A stretch of DNA of 64,000 bases from an uncultured Lachnospiraceae bacterium (lineage in GTDB: Bacteria > Bacillota > Clostridia > Lachnospirales > Lachnospiraceae): assembly GCA_947384285.1 (NCBI GenBank), contig CANDGI010000002.1, positions 1-64,000 of the forward strand. The letters run 5' to 3'. The notes below the pieces were generated by a model, which was not told the DNA's origin, ran no database searches, and saw nothing but the letters and a program-made list of their open reading frames with translations. Both the position numbers and the translations under genes were made by a program. Positions 24,320 through 34,050 of the stretch are shown here, in pieces. The number at the start of each line of letters is the position of its first letter. The stretch's first letter is position 1.

Positions 24320-26104
24320 TCAGCTTACATGGAATTTGCTAATCTCCTCCCGCAGCGTTTCCGCACTCTGCTTGGTCCTGGTTACCTGCTCAAGCACCTC
24401 TGCCGACTCGCCTGCGATGACAGACGCCCGCTGTGCAATCTCGGTAGTCCCTTCTGCTCCTTCTTCCGCAGCCTTTGAAATATCGCTCATGGAATTCTTA
24501 ATCCCGTCCATATTGCCGAACAGCTCCTGGGCAATATCGCTGAATTCACGCATCAATACATCCACGGAAGCACCGTCCTTATCATACTGTTCCCCGATGG
24601 TAAGGAATCCTTCGTAGTCCGTGGTTACGTCTTTCACCACAAAATCCAGCAATTTCCTTGCGTTGGAGGAAAGGTTTTCCACCGCCTGGGTTACCTCCTG
24701 GGTCACTTCCTGTATCTTGATTACGGTCTGTCTGGACTGCTCCGCCAGATCGCCGATTTCCCCGGCAACCACCGCAAATCCCCGGCCTGCTTCCCCGGCC
24801 CTGGCTGCTTCAATGGAAGCGTTCAAGGACAACAGGTTGGTCTGGGATACCACGTTCATAATAACCCCGGACAGCTCGTAAATCTGGTCGATGACCTTTG
24901 CATTTTCCAGCGCGGATTCCAAATCCTGCTGAATCTCTTTCTTCAAATGCTCTGCTTTCTCCTGGGCATTGATAATCCTGATATTGGTCTGTTCCGCCCT
25001 GCCTTTAATCTCAGCGGCGCCCTGGGCTCCATCCTGGGAACGGCGCGCAATATGCTGCACCGCTTCATGCATTTCTACTGCCGCCTCATCCGCCATGGTT
25101 GTGGTAGCCGCCGTCTCCTCCATTCCTGCAGACAACTCCTGGGTAGCTGCGGAAACGCTGGCAATATCATCATTCAGCTTTGCTACGCACTCATTGACCG
25201 ACCCTGCTGCAATGCTGATTGTTTCCGATTCCTTCTGCACCTGGCTGATTAATTTTACCATGGCAGTTTTCATATCTTCAATGCAGCGGGATAAATGCCC
25301 AAAGTCATCCTTCCGCCCCAGGAATTTTCCCATGAAATCACTGGCATAGTCCCCTTTTGCCATACAGTTCATCTGCTTTGCAGCGGCATTTAAGGACTTC
25401 GTAATATCTGTCACGATAAGAAGCGCAATCACAATCAATAATATGATCGACACCCCAATCGAAACCACAGACAGCGTCCTTACATCCTGAAAGATATTCT
25501 TCACAGGCGCGCTGTTTTCCACCGCCAGGCTTTCCAGCTCATCTACATAATTTCCGGTGCCAACCACCCATTCCCACGGCTCAAAAGCCTTGCTGTAAGC
25601 GCGCTTTGGATAACTCTCCGTACTGCCCTCCTTGGTGAAATAATATTCCGTAAAACCGCCGTCCTCCTGGCGGCCGTTTTTGATGATATCCTTAATCATC
25701 TGATATCCCTGGCTGTCCTCAAGCTCCATCCGGTTCGTCCCTTCTGTTTCCTGCCCTAAAAGAACAACATTGTCGCCCTCATATGTATCAATCCAGAAAT
25801 ATCCGCTCTCCCCATACCGAAGCTCTCTTATGATATCTGCCGCCTGCTTTTTTGCCTCTTCCTCGGTATACGCCCCTTCTTCATATTCTGTATAAATTTC
25901 CTCTAAAAGTGTGATCACATTTTCCACTTGATCCTTAATCTGCTGGTCGTAATCATCATAAAGCACCTGTTTCATACTGGAAACCGACTGCTGGTAGGAC
26001 TTCTCCATGCCGCTCATATTTATAAAGCCCATAATGCACATGGACACCGCAGCAACAGCCGTCAGCAAAATCAACCTTGTACGTACCTTAAGATTTGTAA
26101 ACAT
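24320..26104 (-). CDS. Methyl-accepting chemotaxis protein with single Cache domain
   Basis: The 594-residue transducer has an N-terminal helix (about 10-30), an extracellular sCache-type ligand domain ([20 protein letters not shown] near residue 100, then [14 protein letters not shown]), a second membrane helix (about 212-232), a HAMP segment and a cytoplasmic signalling domain. The hairpin tip reads [20 protein letters not shown]. It should sense a small extracellular ligand and control CheA. No other chemotaxis genes are in the window. It is monocistronic by position. Confidence 0.93.
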   Translation of the reverse strand: MFTNLKVRTRLILLTAVAAVSMCIMGFINMSGMEKSYQQSVSSMKQVLYDDYDQQIKDQVENVITLLEEIYTEYEEGAYTEEEAKKQAADIIRELRYGESGYFWIDTYEGDNVVLLGQETEGTNRMELEDSQGYQMIKDIIKNGRQEDGGFTEYYFTKEGSTESYPKRAYSKAFEPWEWVVGTGNYVDELESLAVENSAPVKNIFQDVRTLSVVSIGVSIILLIVIALLIVTDITKSLNAAAKQMNCMAKGDYASDFMGKFLGRKDDFGHLSRCIEDMKTAMVKLISQVQKESETISIAAGSVNECVAKLNDDIASVSAATQELSAGMEETAATTTMADEAAVEMHEAVQHIARRSQDGAQGAAEIKGRAEQTNIRIINAQEKAEHLKKEIQQDLESALENAKVIDQIYELSGVIMNVVSQTNLLSLNASIEAARAGEAGRGFAVVAGEIGDLAEQSRQTVIKIQEVTQEVTQAVENLSSNARKLLDFVVKDVTTDYEGFLTIGEQYDKDGASVDVLMREFSDIAQELFGNMDGIKNSMSDISKAAEEGAEGTTEIAQRASVIAGESAEVLEQVTRTKQSAETLREEISKFHVS

Positions 26105-26280
26105 TACTTCATCATCCTTTCCTCTGTGAGACCCTATGTATTACCTTTTTATTTTAGCACAAAGCATCCGCCGAAAAAAGTTTTTTTTCATATACATCTA
26201 AAATCACCAGGCATATTGCACTTGAAGCATTATTTTGATAAACTGCTGACAACAATATAAAGACTGTGAGGTGTATCGCT

Positions 26281-26706
26281 ATGATTGATAGACGAGAAAA
26301 ACAATACTGCCCTTCTTTAGAGGAAATCAGCGAATATGTGAGAAACCCTGTTTTTTGGGAATTCTGCTGCGAAATAAAGAACCGATGCCAATGCATAGAA
26401 AAAATAGAATACAGTTCCTGCAGCATGGAGCCAGGCTGGAACGTGAAATTCAAAAAAAGCAGCAGAAGCCTGTGCACCATATACCCCAGGGAAGCTTACT
26501 TTACCGTCATGGTTGTGATTGGGAAAAAAGAAAAAGAACGCACCGAAAAGCTGCTGCCAGGCTGTAGCACCCAGCTGCAGCAAATATATCATCAGACAAA
26601 AGAAGGAAATGGGCAGAGATGGCTGATGATTGATGTGGAAGACCAGGGAGATTTATATAACGATATTCTCCAGCTGATTGACATCCGAAGAGGTATTTCA
26701 AAATAA
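26281..26706 (+). CDS. DUF3788 family protein
   Basis: The 141-residue protein matches DUF3788: an N-terminal CPSLEEISEYVRNPVFWEFC, then SMEPGWNVKFKKSSRSLCTI followed by YPREAYFTVMVVIG, and a C-terminal WLMIDVEDQGDLYNDILQLI. The family function is not established. A GAGGTG site places the start at 26281; an in-frame ATG 15 bases upstream is less likely. The gene converges on treC and the two overlap by nine bases at their stops. Confidence 0.85.
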   Translation: MIDRREKQYCPSLEEISEYVRNPVFWEFCCEIKNRCQCIEKIEYSSCSMEPGWNVKFKKSSRSLCTIYPREAYFTVMVVIGKKEKERTEKLLPGCSTQLQQIYHQTKEGNGQRWLMIDVEDQGDLYNDILQLIDIRRGISK

Positions 26707-28536
26707 GGTGTTTGGAAAATGCTCCAGAACCAGAAATTCATATGGTTCCATGGTATATATTTCTTGCTGTAGATTCTTTTTCCAGCCTTCACGGGCAGGG
26801 AATGTGTCTTGTTCCATATCCCCATGGGAGGGAATGCCATTTCCCTGTTCCATATCCCCATGGGAGGGAATGCCATTTCCCTGTTCCATATCCCCATGGG
26901 AGGGAATGCCATTTCCCTGTTCCATATTTCCAGGGAAGGGAATGCCATTTCCTCTGCGGTTATAATTTTCCAACAAGGCTTCACAGCCCTGCCATTCCCT
27001 GCCCATTTTTATCTTCTGCTTCTTTCCGGCCAGGTTGCAGAACACTGCGATTTTCTGTTCTCCCAGCGTTCTCTGGTAAGCCAGCGCAGAATCCGTCCCG
27101 GTTTCCAAAAAAGCAATCTCTCCTTTTGCAATCACCGGATACTTTTTTCTTGCGGCAATCAGTTTCTTATAGAAAGCAAGAATGGAATCCTCATCCTTTT
27201 GCTGGGCTTCCACTGTAATTTCCTCTCGAAATCCGTAAGATACTGGAAGCCACGGTTCCGCCTCCGAGAATCCGCCATAGGCTCCTTTGTCCCACTGCAT
27301 CGGGGTTCTGCTGTTATCCCTGGATCTGGCTGCCAGAACCCCAAGGGCTTCCTCCTTTGTCTTTCCCTCTCCCAATAAAATCTGGTAATAATTCAGGCTT
27401 TCCACATCCCGGTATCGGCCTATGGATGGGTAGTGGGCATTCAGCATCCCAATCTCTTCTCCTTGATAAATATAAGGCGTTCCCCGCATGAAATGAATCA
27501 TGCCTGCCAGCATTTTCGCAGATTCTTTCCAGTAAACATTTTCATCCCCCATCCTGCTCACAATACGGGGCTGGTCATGGTTGCACCAAAACAGCGCGTT
27601 CCAGCCGCCGCCACGCTGCATCCCCATCTGCCATTCCACGAAAAGCTCTTTTAATTGCTGATAATTGACAGGGGAAAGAGCCCATTTGTCCCCGTCCTTA
27701 TAATCCACCTTCAGATGATGGAAATTAAAACACATGGAAAATTCTTTTTCCTTTGGCGAAGAATACCGGATGCAATGGTCAAGGGACGTGGAAGACATTT
27801 CCCCTACCGTTACGTAGTCCTCAATTTCTGCGTCCTTTACCAGCTCCTTTAAATACTCATGGATATGAGGGCCGTCGCTGTAAAACCTCCGTCCGTCTCC
27901 TTCGAAATCATCTTCCATCTGTTCTGGCTTGGAAACCAGGTTGGCCACGTCAAACCGGAATCCTTTCACACCCTTATTTTTCCAGAACCGGAGGATTTCT
28001 TTTAACTCTTCACGAACCTCCCGGTTATCCCAGTTCAAATCCGCCTGGGTCACATCATACAGCCGGAGATACCATTTGTTCAGCTTCGGCACATATTCCC
28101 ATGCCGGGCCGCCAAATTTGGATTTCCAGTTGGTGGGGAGTGCATCTGGCGCGCCTTCCTTAAAAATATAGTATTTCTGATATTTCTCATCCCCGGCCAA
28201 TGCTTTTTGGAACCATTCATGCTGGGTGGAGGTATGGTTAAATACCATATCCAGCATAATGCCTATCCCCCGTTCTTCACTCTGGTGGATTAAATGCTCC
28301 AAATCTTCCATTGTCCCAAACTGAGGATTGATTTTCCGGTAATCTGCCACATCATAGCCATTATCCCGCTGGGGTGAGATGAAAAAGGGGGTCAGCCACA
28401 GGTAATCCACCCCCAGCTCCTTAAGATAATCTAATTTTTCTATAATCCCGGGGATGTCGCCAAATCCATCCCCGTTGGCATCCCGAAAAGATTTCGGATA
28501 AATTTCATAAACCACTTTATTGCTAAAATCTGCCAT
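26698..28536 (-). CDS. treC: Trehalose-6-phosphate hydrolase (GH13), with a repeat-expanded C-terminal loop
   Basis: The enzyme cleaves trehalose 6-phosphate into glucose and glucose 6-phosphate after PTS uptake. The GH13 barrel is complete: YEIYPKSFRDANGDGFGD, the Asp nucleophile in GFRFDVANLV, the Glu in VTVGEMSS, and WCNHDQPR with the third Asp. The C-terminal beta domain contains four copies of a 12-residue repeat (GNGIPSHGDMEQ) inserted between LLENYN and YTMEPYEFLVLE, making the protein about 50 residues longer than usual (612 against about 550). Related oligo-1,6-glucosidases are similar, but the adjacent trehalose-type PTS permease and GntR regulator support TreC. A GAGGG site precedes the ATG. 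Confidence 0.9.
   Translation of the reverse strand: MADFSNKVVYEIYPKSFRDANGDGFGDIPGIIEKLDYLKELGVDYLWLTPFFISPQRDNGYDVADYRKINPQFGTMEDLEHLIHQSEERGIGIMLDMVFNHTSTQHEWFQKALAGDEKYQKYYIFKEGAPDALPTNWKSKFGGPAWEYVPKLNKWYLRLYDVTQADLNWDNREVREELKEILRFWKNKGVKGFRFDVANLVSKPEQMEDDFEGDGRRFYSDGPHIHEYLKELVKDAEIEDYVTVGEMSSTSLDHCIRYSSPKEKEFSMCFNFHHLKVDYKDGDKWALSPVNYQQLKELFVEWQMGMQRGGGWNALFWCNHDQPRIVSRMGDENVYWKESAKMLAGMIHFMRGTPYIYQGEEIGMLNAHYPSIGRYRDVESLNYYQILLGEGKTKEEALGVLAARSRDNSRTPMQWDKGAYGGFSEAEPWLPVSYGFREEITVEAQQKDEDSILAFYKKLIAARKKYPVIAKGEIAFLETGTDSALAYQRTLGEQKIAVFCNLAGKKQKIKMGREWQGCEALLENYNRRGNGIPFPGNMEQGNGIPSHGDMEQGNGIPSHGDMEQGNGIPSHGDMEQDTFPAREGWKKNLQQEIYTMEPYEFLVLEHFPNTLF
26811..26954. repeat. Four-copy 36-bp tandem repeat inside treC
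   Basis: Units at 26811, 26847 and 26883 are identical; the fourth at 26919 is diverged. The unit is a multiple of three, so the frame is kept. Each contains the palindromes CCCATGGG and GGGAATGCCATTTCCC (imperfect). Confidence 0.95.
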
Positions 28537-28545
28537 CTTATCCCT

Positions 28546-28693
28546 CCATATGGTTACGCTTTATTTGAAAATTTCTGCCGTTGTCTCTTTTATTTTTCCA
28601 TATGCTTTCGCTTTATTTAAAAGCTGCTGTTATCTCTTTATTTTTCCATATGCTTTTGCTTTATTTAAAAGCTGCCACTACCGTCTCTTTTTC
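28546..28693. repeat. Degenerate tandem copies of the treP 3' end in the treC-treP spacer
   Basis: Three copies of a unit beginning CCATATG and containing GCTTTATTTAAAAGCTGC start at 28546, 28598 and 28646. The last copy is the genuine 3' end of treP (its TTTAAAAGCTGC encodes the final AAFK on the minus strand). The first copy supplies the base just before the treC ribosome binding site. Confidence 0.7.
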
Positions 28694-30703
28694 TGTTACA
28701 TGCATTCCTGTATGGAACTGGATATCCTGTGCCGCCCCTTCCCCGGTAATGATGCACACGGTAACGTCCGGGTGGCCTGCCGCTTTAATTTTTGCCCTGT
28801 CAAATCGGATCAGCGGCGTTCCCGCAGAAACCTTCTGGCCTTCCCACACCAGATATTCAAATCCATCCCCGTTCATGCTCACGGTATCAATTCCGATATG
28901 CAAAAGAACCTCCATGCCATTGGAAAGCTTAAGTCCGCAGGCGTGCCGGGACTCTTGCATCAATACTGCAACCTCTGCATCTGCTGGCGCATACAAGGTA
29001 TCATTTTCTGGGATGACTGCCATCCCGCCACCCATAATTCCTTCTGAAAATACCCCATCCCCAACTTCTGCCAGGGGAATTGCCTTTCCAGTTAAAAATG
29101 CGGTTAAAGTTCCCGGCATTGCTTCCTTTACCTCTTTTTCTGCCGTTGCAGAATCCGCAATATCTGCCGCCGTGCCATTTCCTGCGCCAGCCACATTTTC
29201 CGCCGTTGCAGAATCCGCAATATCTGCCGCCGTGTCATTTCCTGCGCCAGCTATATTTTCTGCCAGCTCCGCGGCCTCATTTCCCACATCTGCCTGCAGA
29301 CGATTTCTGCCCACAAGGATTGTCAAAAAGAAGGGAACTGCAAAGGCGATTACGGAGCAAATGGCAAAAGAAGCCATGTACGCCGGCTGGATGGACAAAA
29401 TGCCAGGAAGCCCTCCTACGCCGATAGCATTTGCCGTTATCCCTGCAGCCACGCTGACAACTGCTGCCATGCCTGAGCCAATCATTCCACAGATAAATGG
29501 AAATCCCCTTTTTAAGTTTACGCCGAAAATTGCCGGCTCTGTCACTCCCAGGTAGCAGGAAACACATGCTGGGATATTTACTTCCTGGGCCTGGGGGTCT
29601 TTCCTCTGCAGCCAAACCATCCCAAGCACAGCCGAACCCTGTGCGATATTGGACAATGCAACCATAGGCCAAAGCATGGTTCCCTCATAATCTGTTATCA
29701 GCTGCAAATCAATGGCGTTGGACATATGATGAAGCCCTGTAATAACAAGGGGCGCGTATACCACGCCAAACACTGCGCCGAACACAACCTTAAAGGTTCC
29801 GGTAATTCCGGCATATACAACCGATGACACTGCCGCCCCGATTTTCCAGCCGATGGGTCCCAATATAAAATGCGCTGCCATAACGGACAATAGCAAGCTG
29901 CAGAAGGGAACCACAATCATGGAAACAACCTGAGGTGTAATTTTCCGAAAGAATTTTTCCAGATACACCAGTGTAAATGCCGCCAAAATTGCTGGGATGA
30001 CCTGGCCTTGATAGCCAATCATATTGACCTGGAAGTCCCCAAAATCCCATTTGGGAATGTCCGCAGCCGCTGTTGCTGCAACGGAATATGCATTTAACAG
30101 CTGCCCGGATACCAGCGTCAGCCCAAGGACGATGCCAAGCATCTGGGTTGTACCCATCTTCTTGGTCACAGACCAGCAGATGCCCACCGGAAGCATATAG
30201 AACACCGCTTCTCCAATCAGCCACAAAAAACCATCCAGCCCTGCCCAGAATTGGTTCATATCGCATAACGTCTTTGTTCCATTTTCAAACAAATACAAGC
30301 TGTCAATACAGTTCCGGAAACCAAGAATCAATCCGCCTGTGATAATTGCCGGAATCAGCGGTGCAAAAATCTCTGCCAGCGCAGTAACAATCCTCTGCAG
30401 TACATTCTGGTTTTTCTTTGCCGCCTGTTTTACAGCATCCTTAGAGACGCCTTCCATCCCCGCTTCCTTGATAAAATCATTGTAGAAATCAGCTACCGTA
30501 TTGCCGATAATGACCTGGAACTGCCCGGACTGGGTAAAGCTTCCCTTTACCACCTCCATTGCTTCAATCCCGCTCACATCTGCTTTCCCCGGCTCCACCA
30601 AAGCAAACCGCATCCTTGTCATACAATGCGAAACCGCCGCAATGTTTTCTTTTCCGCCTACCAGGCGCAGCAGCTGTTTTGCATCCTCTGCGTATCTTCC
30701 CAT
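28661..30703 (-). CDS. treP: PTS trehalose-type transporter, EIIBCA
   Basis: The 680-residue permease imports and phosphorylates a glucoside, here probably trehalose. EIIB is residues 1-90 with the phospho-Cys27 in AVSHCMTRMRF. EIIC spans about 105-460 with multiple membrane helices and the GVTEPAIFGVNLKRGFPF motif. A linker of about 485-525 contains a 20-residue duplicated segment. EIIA (about 530-680) carries the active His in VLLHIGIDTV. Having its own EIIA makes it independent of a separate glucose EIIA. A GGAGG site precedes the ATG. The gene precedes treC with a 124-base gap and is divergent from the GntR regulator. Confidence 0.93.
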   Translation of the reverse strand: MGRYAEDAKQLLRLVGGKENIAAVSHCMTRMRFALVEPGKADVSGIEAMEVVKGSFTQSGQFQVIIGNTVADFYNDFIKEAGMEGVSKDAVKQAAKKNQNVLQRIVTALAEIFAPLIPAIITGGLILGFRNCIDSLYLFENGTKTLCDMNQFWAGLDGFLWLIGEAVFYMLPVGICWSVTKKMGTTQMLGIVLGLTLVSGQLLNAYSVAATAAADIPKWDFGDFQVNMIGYQGQVIPAILAAFTLVYLEKFFRKITPQVVSMIVVPFCSLLLSVMAAHFILGPIGWKIGAAVSSVVYAGITGTFKVVFGAVFGVVYAPLVITGLHHMSNAIDLQLITDYEGTMLWPMVALSNIAQGSAVLGMVWLQRKDPQAQEVNIPACVSCYLGVTEPAIFGVNLKRGFPFICGMIGSGMAAVVSVAAGITANAIGVGGLPGILSIQPAYMASFAICSVIAFAVPFFLTILVGRNRLQADVGNEAAELAENIAGAGNDTAADIADSATAENVAGAGNGTAADIADSATAEKEVKEAMPGTLTAFLTGKAIPLAEVGDGVFSEGIMGGGMAVIPENDTLYAPADAEVAVLMQESRHACGLKLSNGMEVLLHIGIDTVSMNGDGFEYLVWEGQKVSAGTPLIRFDRAKIKAAGHPDVTVCIITGEGAAQDIQFHTGMHVTEKETVVAAFK
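29140..29259. repeat. 60-bp tandem duplication in the treP linker
   Basis: Positions 29140-29199 and 29200-29259 are almost identical (core GTTGCAGAATCCGCAATATC). The duplication encodes two copies of AGAGNxTAADIADSATAE in the EIIC-EIIA linker and keeps the frame. Confidence 0.9.
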
Positions 30704-30727
30704 CCTTCCATTCCTCCATTTACCTTT

Positions 30728-30817
30728 ACTTGTTTAAACATGTTTCTTGCTTATGTCTCTGTTATATCACACTTGTTTAAACATGTCAATAGTTTTTGAT
30801 AATTTGTTCAAACAAGT
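30728..30817 (-). promoter_or_regulatory. treP promoter with three palindromic TreR-type operators
   Basis: On the minus strand TTGACA (30784-30789) and TATAAC (30761-30766) lie 17 bases apart. The palindrome ACTTGTTTAAACATGT occurs exactly at 30771-30786, between and overlapping these boxes, and again at 30728-30743 in the leader. A third, slightly changed copy (TTTGTTCAAACAAGT) lies at 30803-30817. Repression by the divergent GntR protein is the obvious reading. Confidence 0.85.
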
Positions 30818-30819
30818 TA

Positions 30820-30848
30820 TTGACTTTTACTTTTTTTCTTTTTATAAT
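30820..30848 (+). promoter_or_regulatory. Promoter of the GntR regulator gene
   Basis: TTGACT (30820-30825) and a perfect TATAAT (30843-30848) are 17 bases apart on the plus strand, adjacent to the third operator. The transcript has a leader of about 300 bases before the ATG at 31155. Confidence 0.75.
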
Positions 30849-30994
30849 GTAGTTGTCTAGAACTTGAGACAATGGTTAGTACTACAGCGAACCATCTATA
30901 TTTCGATACACAGGAAAGGCAGGATGTCCCTTTGCCCAAGGAACTGTTAAGAAATAACTTTTAATATTGCTTGTCCTTTTCTCCGATAGCGCCA

Positions 30995-31040
30995 CTCAAA
31001 AATTAGTTACACAGCCCACTATGCGCCTAATTTTTGAGTG
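30995..31040 (+). repeat. Long inverted repeat in the treR leader
   Basis: CACTCAAAAATTAG (30995-31008) pairs perfectly with CTAATTTTTGAGTG (31027-31040) around an 18-base loop. No T run follows. Just upstream, 30901-30936 resembles one end of the dispersed repeat found at 47459 and 53920. The whole leader may therefore be an inserted repeat element. Confidence 0.7.
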
Positions 31041-31154
31041 ACACTCTCCTTGACCTCCGCATCCCAATATGAAACGTTTGCTGCAGTATTAGAAACTATT
31101 GCAAAATGCTGCGGTATTTCACCGCCAGAATAAGAAAATCAGAGGTAGACAGAC

Positions 31155-31904
31155 ATGCCAAAAGCCATATACGAAACGATTTATAAGGATTTAAAACAGA
31201 AAATTGAAACAAATGTTTTTGCTTACCAGGAGCTTTTACCTTCTGAAAACACATTAATCCAAACCTACAGCTGCTCCCGCAATACGCTTCGGCGGGCGGT
31301 GGGCTGCCTGGTAACCGACGGCTACGTGCAGACCATACAGGGAAAGGGCGTGCGCAATATCTATCAGCCTGCGGCGCAAACTGCTTTTACCATCGGGGAA
31401 ATCGAAAGCTTTCAGGAATCCGCCCTGCGAAACGGCCACCAGCCCTTGACAAAAGTTCTTTTATTTACGGAATTTGCATTGAATGAATCCCAAGCCCGGT
31501 CCACAGGGTTTCCGGTTGGGACAGACATTTATTACATCCAGCGTCTCCACTATTTAGATGAGAAGCCGTTGATTTTGAATCATAATTACTTTTTAAAAGA
31601 AGCCGTCCCCGGGCTCACTAAGGAAATTGCAGAAAATTCTATTTATCAGTATTTGGAGCAGACGCTGCACATGACGATCGTAAACAGCAAACGGATTATG
31701 ACCGTAGAAAAGATGACGCAGATTGATGAAAAATATTTAAACATGAACGCTGAGGATTATAACTGCATGGCTGTGGTCAGCAGCCAAACCTACAACAGTG
31801 GCGGGGTCATGTTTGAATATACCCAGTCCCGGCACCGGCCAGACTATTTCCGGTTTTATGACAATGCAGTAAGAAGCTTTCGCGGCTCGCACCGGCAGGG
31901 TTAG
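31155..31904 (+). CDS. treR: GntR family regulator, TreR type
   Basis: The 249-residue protein has an N-terminal winged helix (MPKAIYETIYKDLKQKIETN, then LPSENTLIQTYSCSRNTLRR) and a C-terminal UTRA ligand-binding domain (about 95-240, ending MFEYTQSRHRPDYFRFYDNA). It should bind the palindromes between it and treP and release them when trehalose 6-phosphate binds, as known for TreR. The effector here is inferred from context. A GAGG-like site (AGAGGTAGACAG) precedes the ATG. Confidence 0.9.
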   Translation: MPKAIYETIYKDLKQKIETNVFAYQELLPSENTLIQTYSCSRNTLRRAVGCLVTDGYVQTIQGKGVRNIYQPAAQTAFTIGEIESFQESALRNGHQPLTKVLLFTEFALNESQARSTGFPVGTDIYYIQRLHYLDEKPLILNHNYFLKEAVPGLTKEIAENSIYQYLEQTLHMTIVNSKRIMTVEKMTQIDEKYLNMNAEDYNCMAVVSSQTYNSGGVMFEYTQSRHRPDYFRFYDNAVRSFRGSHRQG

Positions 31905-31928
31905 GGCGTATTTGAAACACGCCCTAAC
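31900..31928 (+). terminator. Hairpin at the treR stop codon
   Basis: GTTAGGGCGT (31900-31909) pairs with ACGCCCTAAC (31919-31928). The TAG stop is inside the 5' arm. There is no T run, so termination efficiency is uncertain. Confidence 0.5.
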
Positions 31929-32014
31929 AAAATGAATGCTGTTATCAGAGCATCATTGCCAGCTCATTTTTCGACTTATCCGTATATTTCACTACACCCT
32001 TGAAATCTAATACA

Positions 32015-32055
32015 CAAAAAAAGACAGCCCATGCAGCTGCCATTGACTGTCTTTT
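32015..32055 (-). terminator. Terminator of the rpmE/DUF1385-prmC-prfA genes
   Basis: AGACAG (32022-32027) pairs with CTGTCT (32047-32052). On the minus strand a run of seven T follows. It lies 62 bases beyond the prfA stop. Confidence 0.7.
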
Positions 32056-32116
32056 CCATTACTATTCCATTCACACCCATGCTGAATGTCCTCATTCCCA
32101 AGATACATTACAATTC

Positions 32117-33193
32117 TCAGGCACTCTCACCCATATTCGTCAGCTTCGCCGCCTGGTCGGCTGCAATACAAGCATCCAGAATCTCCTGTATATCCCCGTT
32201 CATCACTTTATCCAGCTTATACAGCGTCAGGTTAATCCTATGATCCGTCACTCGTCCCTGGGGGAAATTATAGGTTCTGATTTTCTCGGAACGGTCCCCG
32301 GTCCCAATCTGGCTCCGTCTGGCCTCTGCTTCCGCATCATGCTGTTTCTGGCACTCAATATCATAAAGCTTTGCACGCAGCAGCGCAAAGGCTTTGTCCT
32401 TATTCTGGAGCTGTGATTTCTCCGTCTGGCTGTAAATAACAATCCCGGTAGGATAATGGGTCAGCCGGACCGCAGAATCCGTGGTGTTGACACACTGGCC
32501 GCCATTTCCAGAAGCACGCATGACATCAATACGGATGTCTTTTTCATCAATCACCACATCCACTTCCTCCGCCTCGGGCATCACCGCAACCGTGATGGTG
32601 GAGGTATGGATCCGCCCGCCAGACTCCGTCTCAGGCACCCGCTGTACCCGGTGCACGCCGGATTCATATTTCATAACAGAATAGGCGCCCTGGCCATTAA
32701 TCATAAAGGTGACATTCTTCATGCCCCCGATGCCGATTTCCTCGCACTCCACGGTTTCCACCTTCCAGCGCCTGCCCTCGGCATAATGGACATACATGCG
32801 GTAAATCTCTGCTGCAAACAGCGCCGCTTCATCCCCGCCTGCTCCAGCGCGGATTTCCACAATCACATTTTTGTCATCATTAGGATCCTTGGGCAATAGC
32901 AGAATCTTCAATTTCTTTTCCAATTCCTCCACTTTTCCCTTGGAATCATTCAACTCCTCCTTAGCCAGCTCGCGCATTTCCTCGTCGGTTTCCTCCTCCA
33001 GCATAGCCAGGGAATCCGCAATGTTTTGCTTTGCCTGCTTATATTCCTTATAGGACTCCACAATCGGAGCCAAGTCGCTTTGTTCCTTCATCAATTTGCG
33101 GAACCGGTTGGTGTCGTTTGCCACATCCGGCTCGCTTAACTGATTCATAATCTCTTCAAACCGAAGAAGGATATCTTCTAATTTATCAAACAT
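32117..33193 (-). CDS. prfA: Peptide chain release factor 1
   Basis: RF1 releases peptides at UAA and UAG. The 358-residue protein contains the catalytic GGQ in [20 protein letters not shown], and the RF1-type stop-recognition region follows the family. It lies 14 bases after prmC, which methylates the GGQ glutamine, a standard pairing. An AAGGAAG site precedes the ATG. Confidence 0.96.
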   Translation of the reverse strand: MFDKLEDILLRFEEIMNQLSEPDVANDTNRFRKLMKEQSDLAPIVESYKEYKQAKQNIADSLAMLEEETDEEMRELAKEELNDSKGKVEELEKKLKILLLPKDPNDDKNVIVEIRAGAGGDEAALFAAEIYRMYVHYAEGRRWKVETVECEEIGIGGMKNVTFMINGQGAYSVMKYESGVHRVQRVPETESGGRIHTSTITVAVMPEAEEVDVVIDEKDIRIDVMRASGNGGQCVNTTDSAVRLTHYPTGIVIYSQTEKSQLQNKDKAFALLRAKLYDIECQKQHDAEAEARRSQIGTGDRSEKIRTYNFPQGRVTDHRINLTLYKLDKVMNGDIQEILDACIAADQAAKLTNMGESA

Positions 33194-33207
33194 CTTTCTC
33201 TTCCTTT

Positions 33208-34050
33208 CTATTTCACTGCCGGCAGATTGCCGCAGACTACCCGGTCATTTCCTGCAAGATCCTTGATCACCTTCACATTCCGAAATCCATATTCCTCCAT
33301 AAGAAAAGCAACTCGCCCTCCCTGGTTATAACCAATCTCAAAATACAGATAACCATTGGATTTCAAAAATTCTTTTGCCCTGCCTGCAATTTTCCGATAA
33401 AAGGCAAGCCCATCCTCCGCACCGTCCAATGCCTCCAAAGGTTCAAAATTCCGAACCTCCGGCATCAGATTTGCAATCTCCTCCGTAGGAATATAGGGAG
33501 GATTGGAAATAATCATATCGAAGGCTCCCGTAATATTTTGAAATAAATCACTGCGCACCAGTTCCGCTTCCACCTGGTTATTCTTTATATTCTCTTTTGC
33601 AATCAAAAGAGCCTGTTTGGAAATATCGCTGGCTGTCCCACGGACTGCCATCCCCGCAAGCTTTAGAAGACTTACGATAATACAACCGGAGCCAGTGCAC
33701 AAATCCAATATTTCCATGCCTGGTTCCAATACTTTCAGCGCTTCCTCCACTAAAGTCTCCGTATCCTGCCGGGGAACCAGTACATGGGAATTCACTTTAA
33801 AATTCAATCCCATAAACTCCTGTACCCCGGTAATATACTGCAAAGGCACCCGCTCTCCCCGCTTTTTCAGCAAAAGCCCATACTCCTGGAATGCCTCATC
33901 CTCCATCTCCTCCAGCGCATGGAGGTAATACTGGCTTTTATCCATTTTGCAGGCATACTCCATCAAATACCATGCATCCAATTCATAATCCGCGACCCCT
34001 GACTTTTGCAGCAGATCCCTGCCATACTGCAATGCCCCTTCAAACGTCAT
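33208..34050 (-). CDS. prmC: Release factor glutamine methyltransferase
   Basis: PrmC methylates the Gln of the GGQ motif of release factors using SAM. The 280-residue enzyme has an N-terminal helical domain, the SAM motif [18 protein letters not shown] and the substrate-binding [11 protein letters not shown]. The start at 34050 has a GGGAGGAGG site and overlaps the DUF1385 stop by four bases (ATGA), indicating translational coupling. An upstream in-frame start at 34089 is less likely. Confidence 0.95.
   Translation of the reverse strand: MTFEGALQYGRDLLQKSGVADYELDAWYLMEYACKMDKSQYYLHALEEMEDEAFQEYGLLLKKRGERVPLQYITGVQEFMGLNFKVNSHVLVPRQDTETLVEEALKVLEPGMEILDLCTGSGCIIVSLLKLAGMAVRGTASDISKQALLIAKENIKNNQVEAELVRSDLFQNITGAFDMIISNPPYIPTEEIANLMPEVRNFEPLEALDGAEDGLAFYRKIAGRAKEFLKSNGYLYFEIGYNQGGRVAFLMEEYGFRNVKVIKDLAGNDRVVCGNLPAVK

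Noticed and set aside
26811..26954. CRISPR array or regulatory repeat
   Set aside because: The 36-bp units have no spacers and are translated in frame inside treC.
28581..29555. 324-codon plus-strand frame
   Set aside because: Antisense to treP; its length follows from codon bias and the duplicated linker on the other strand.
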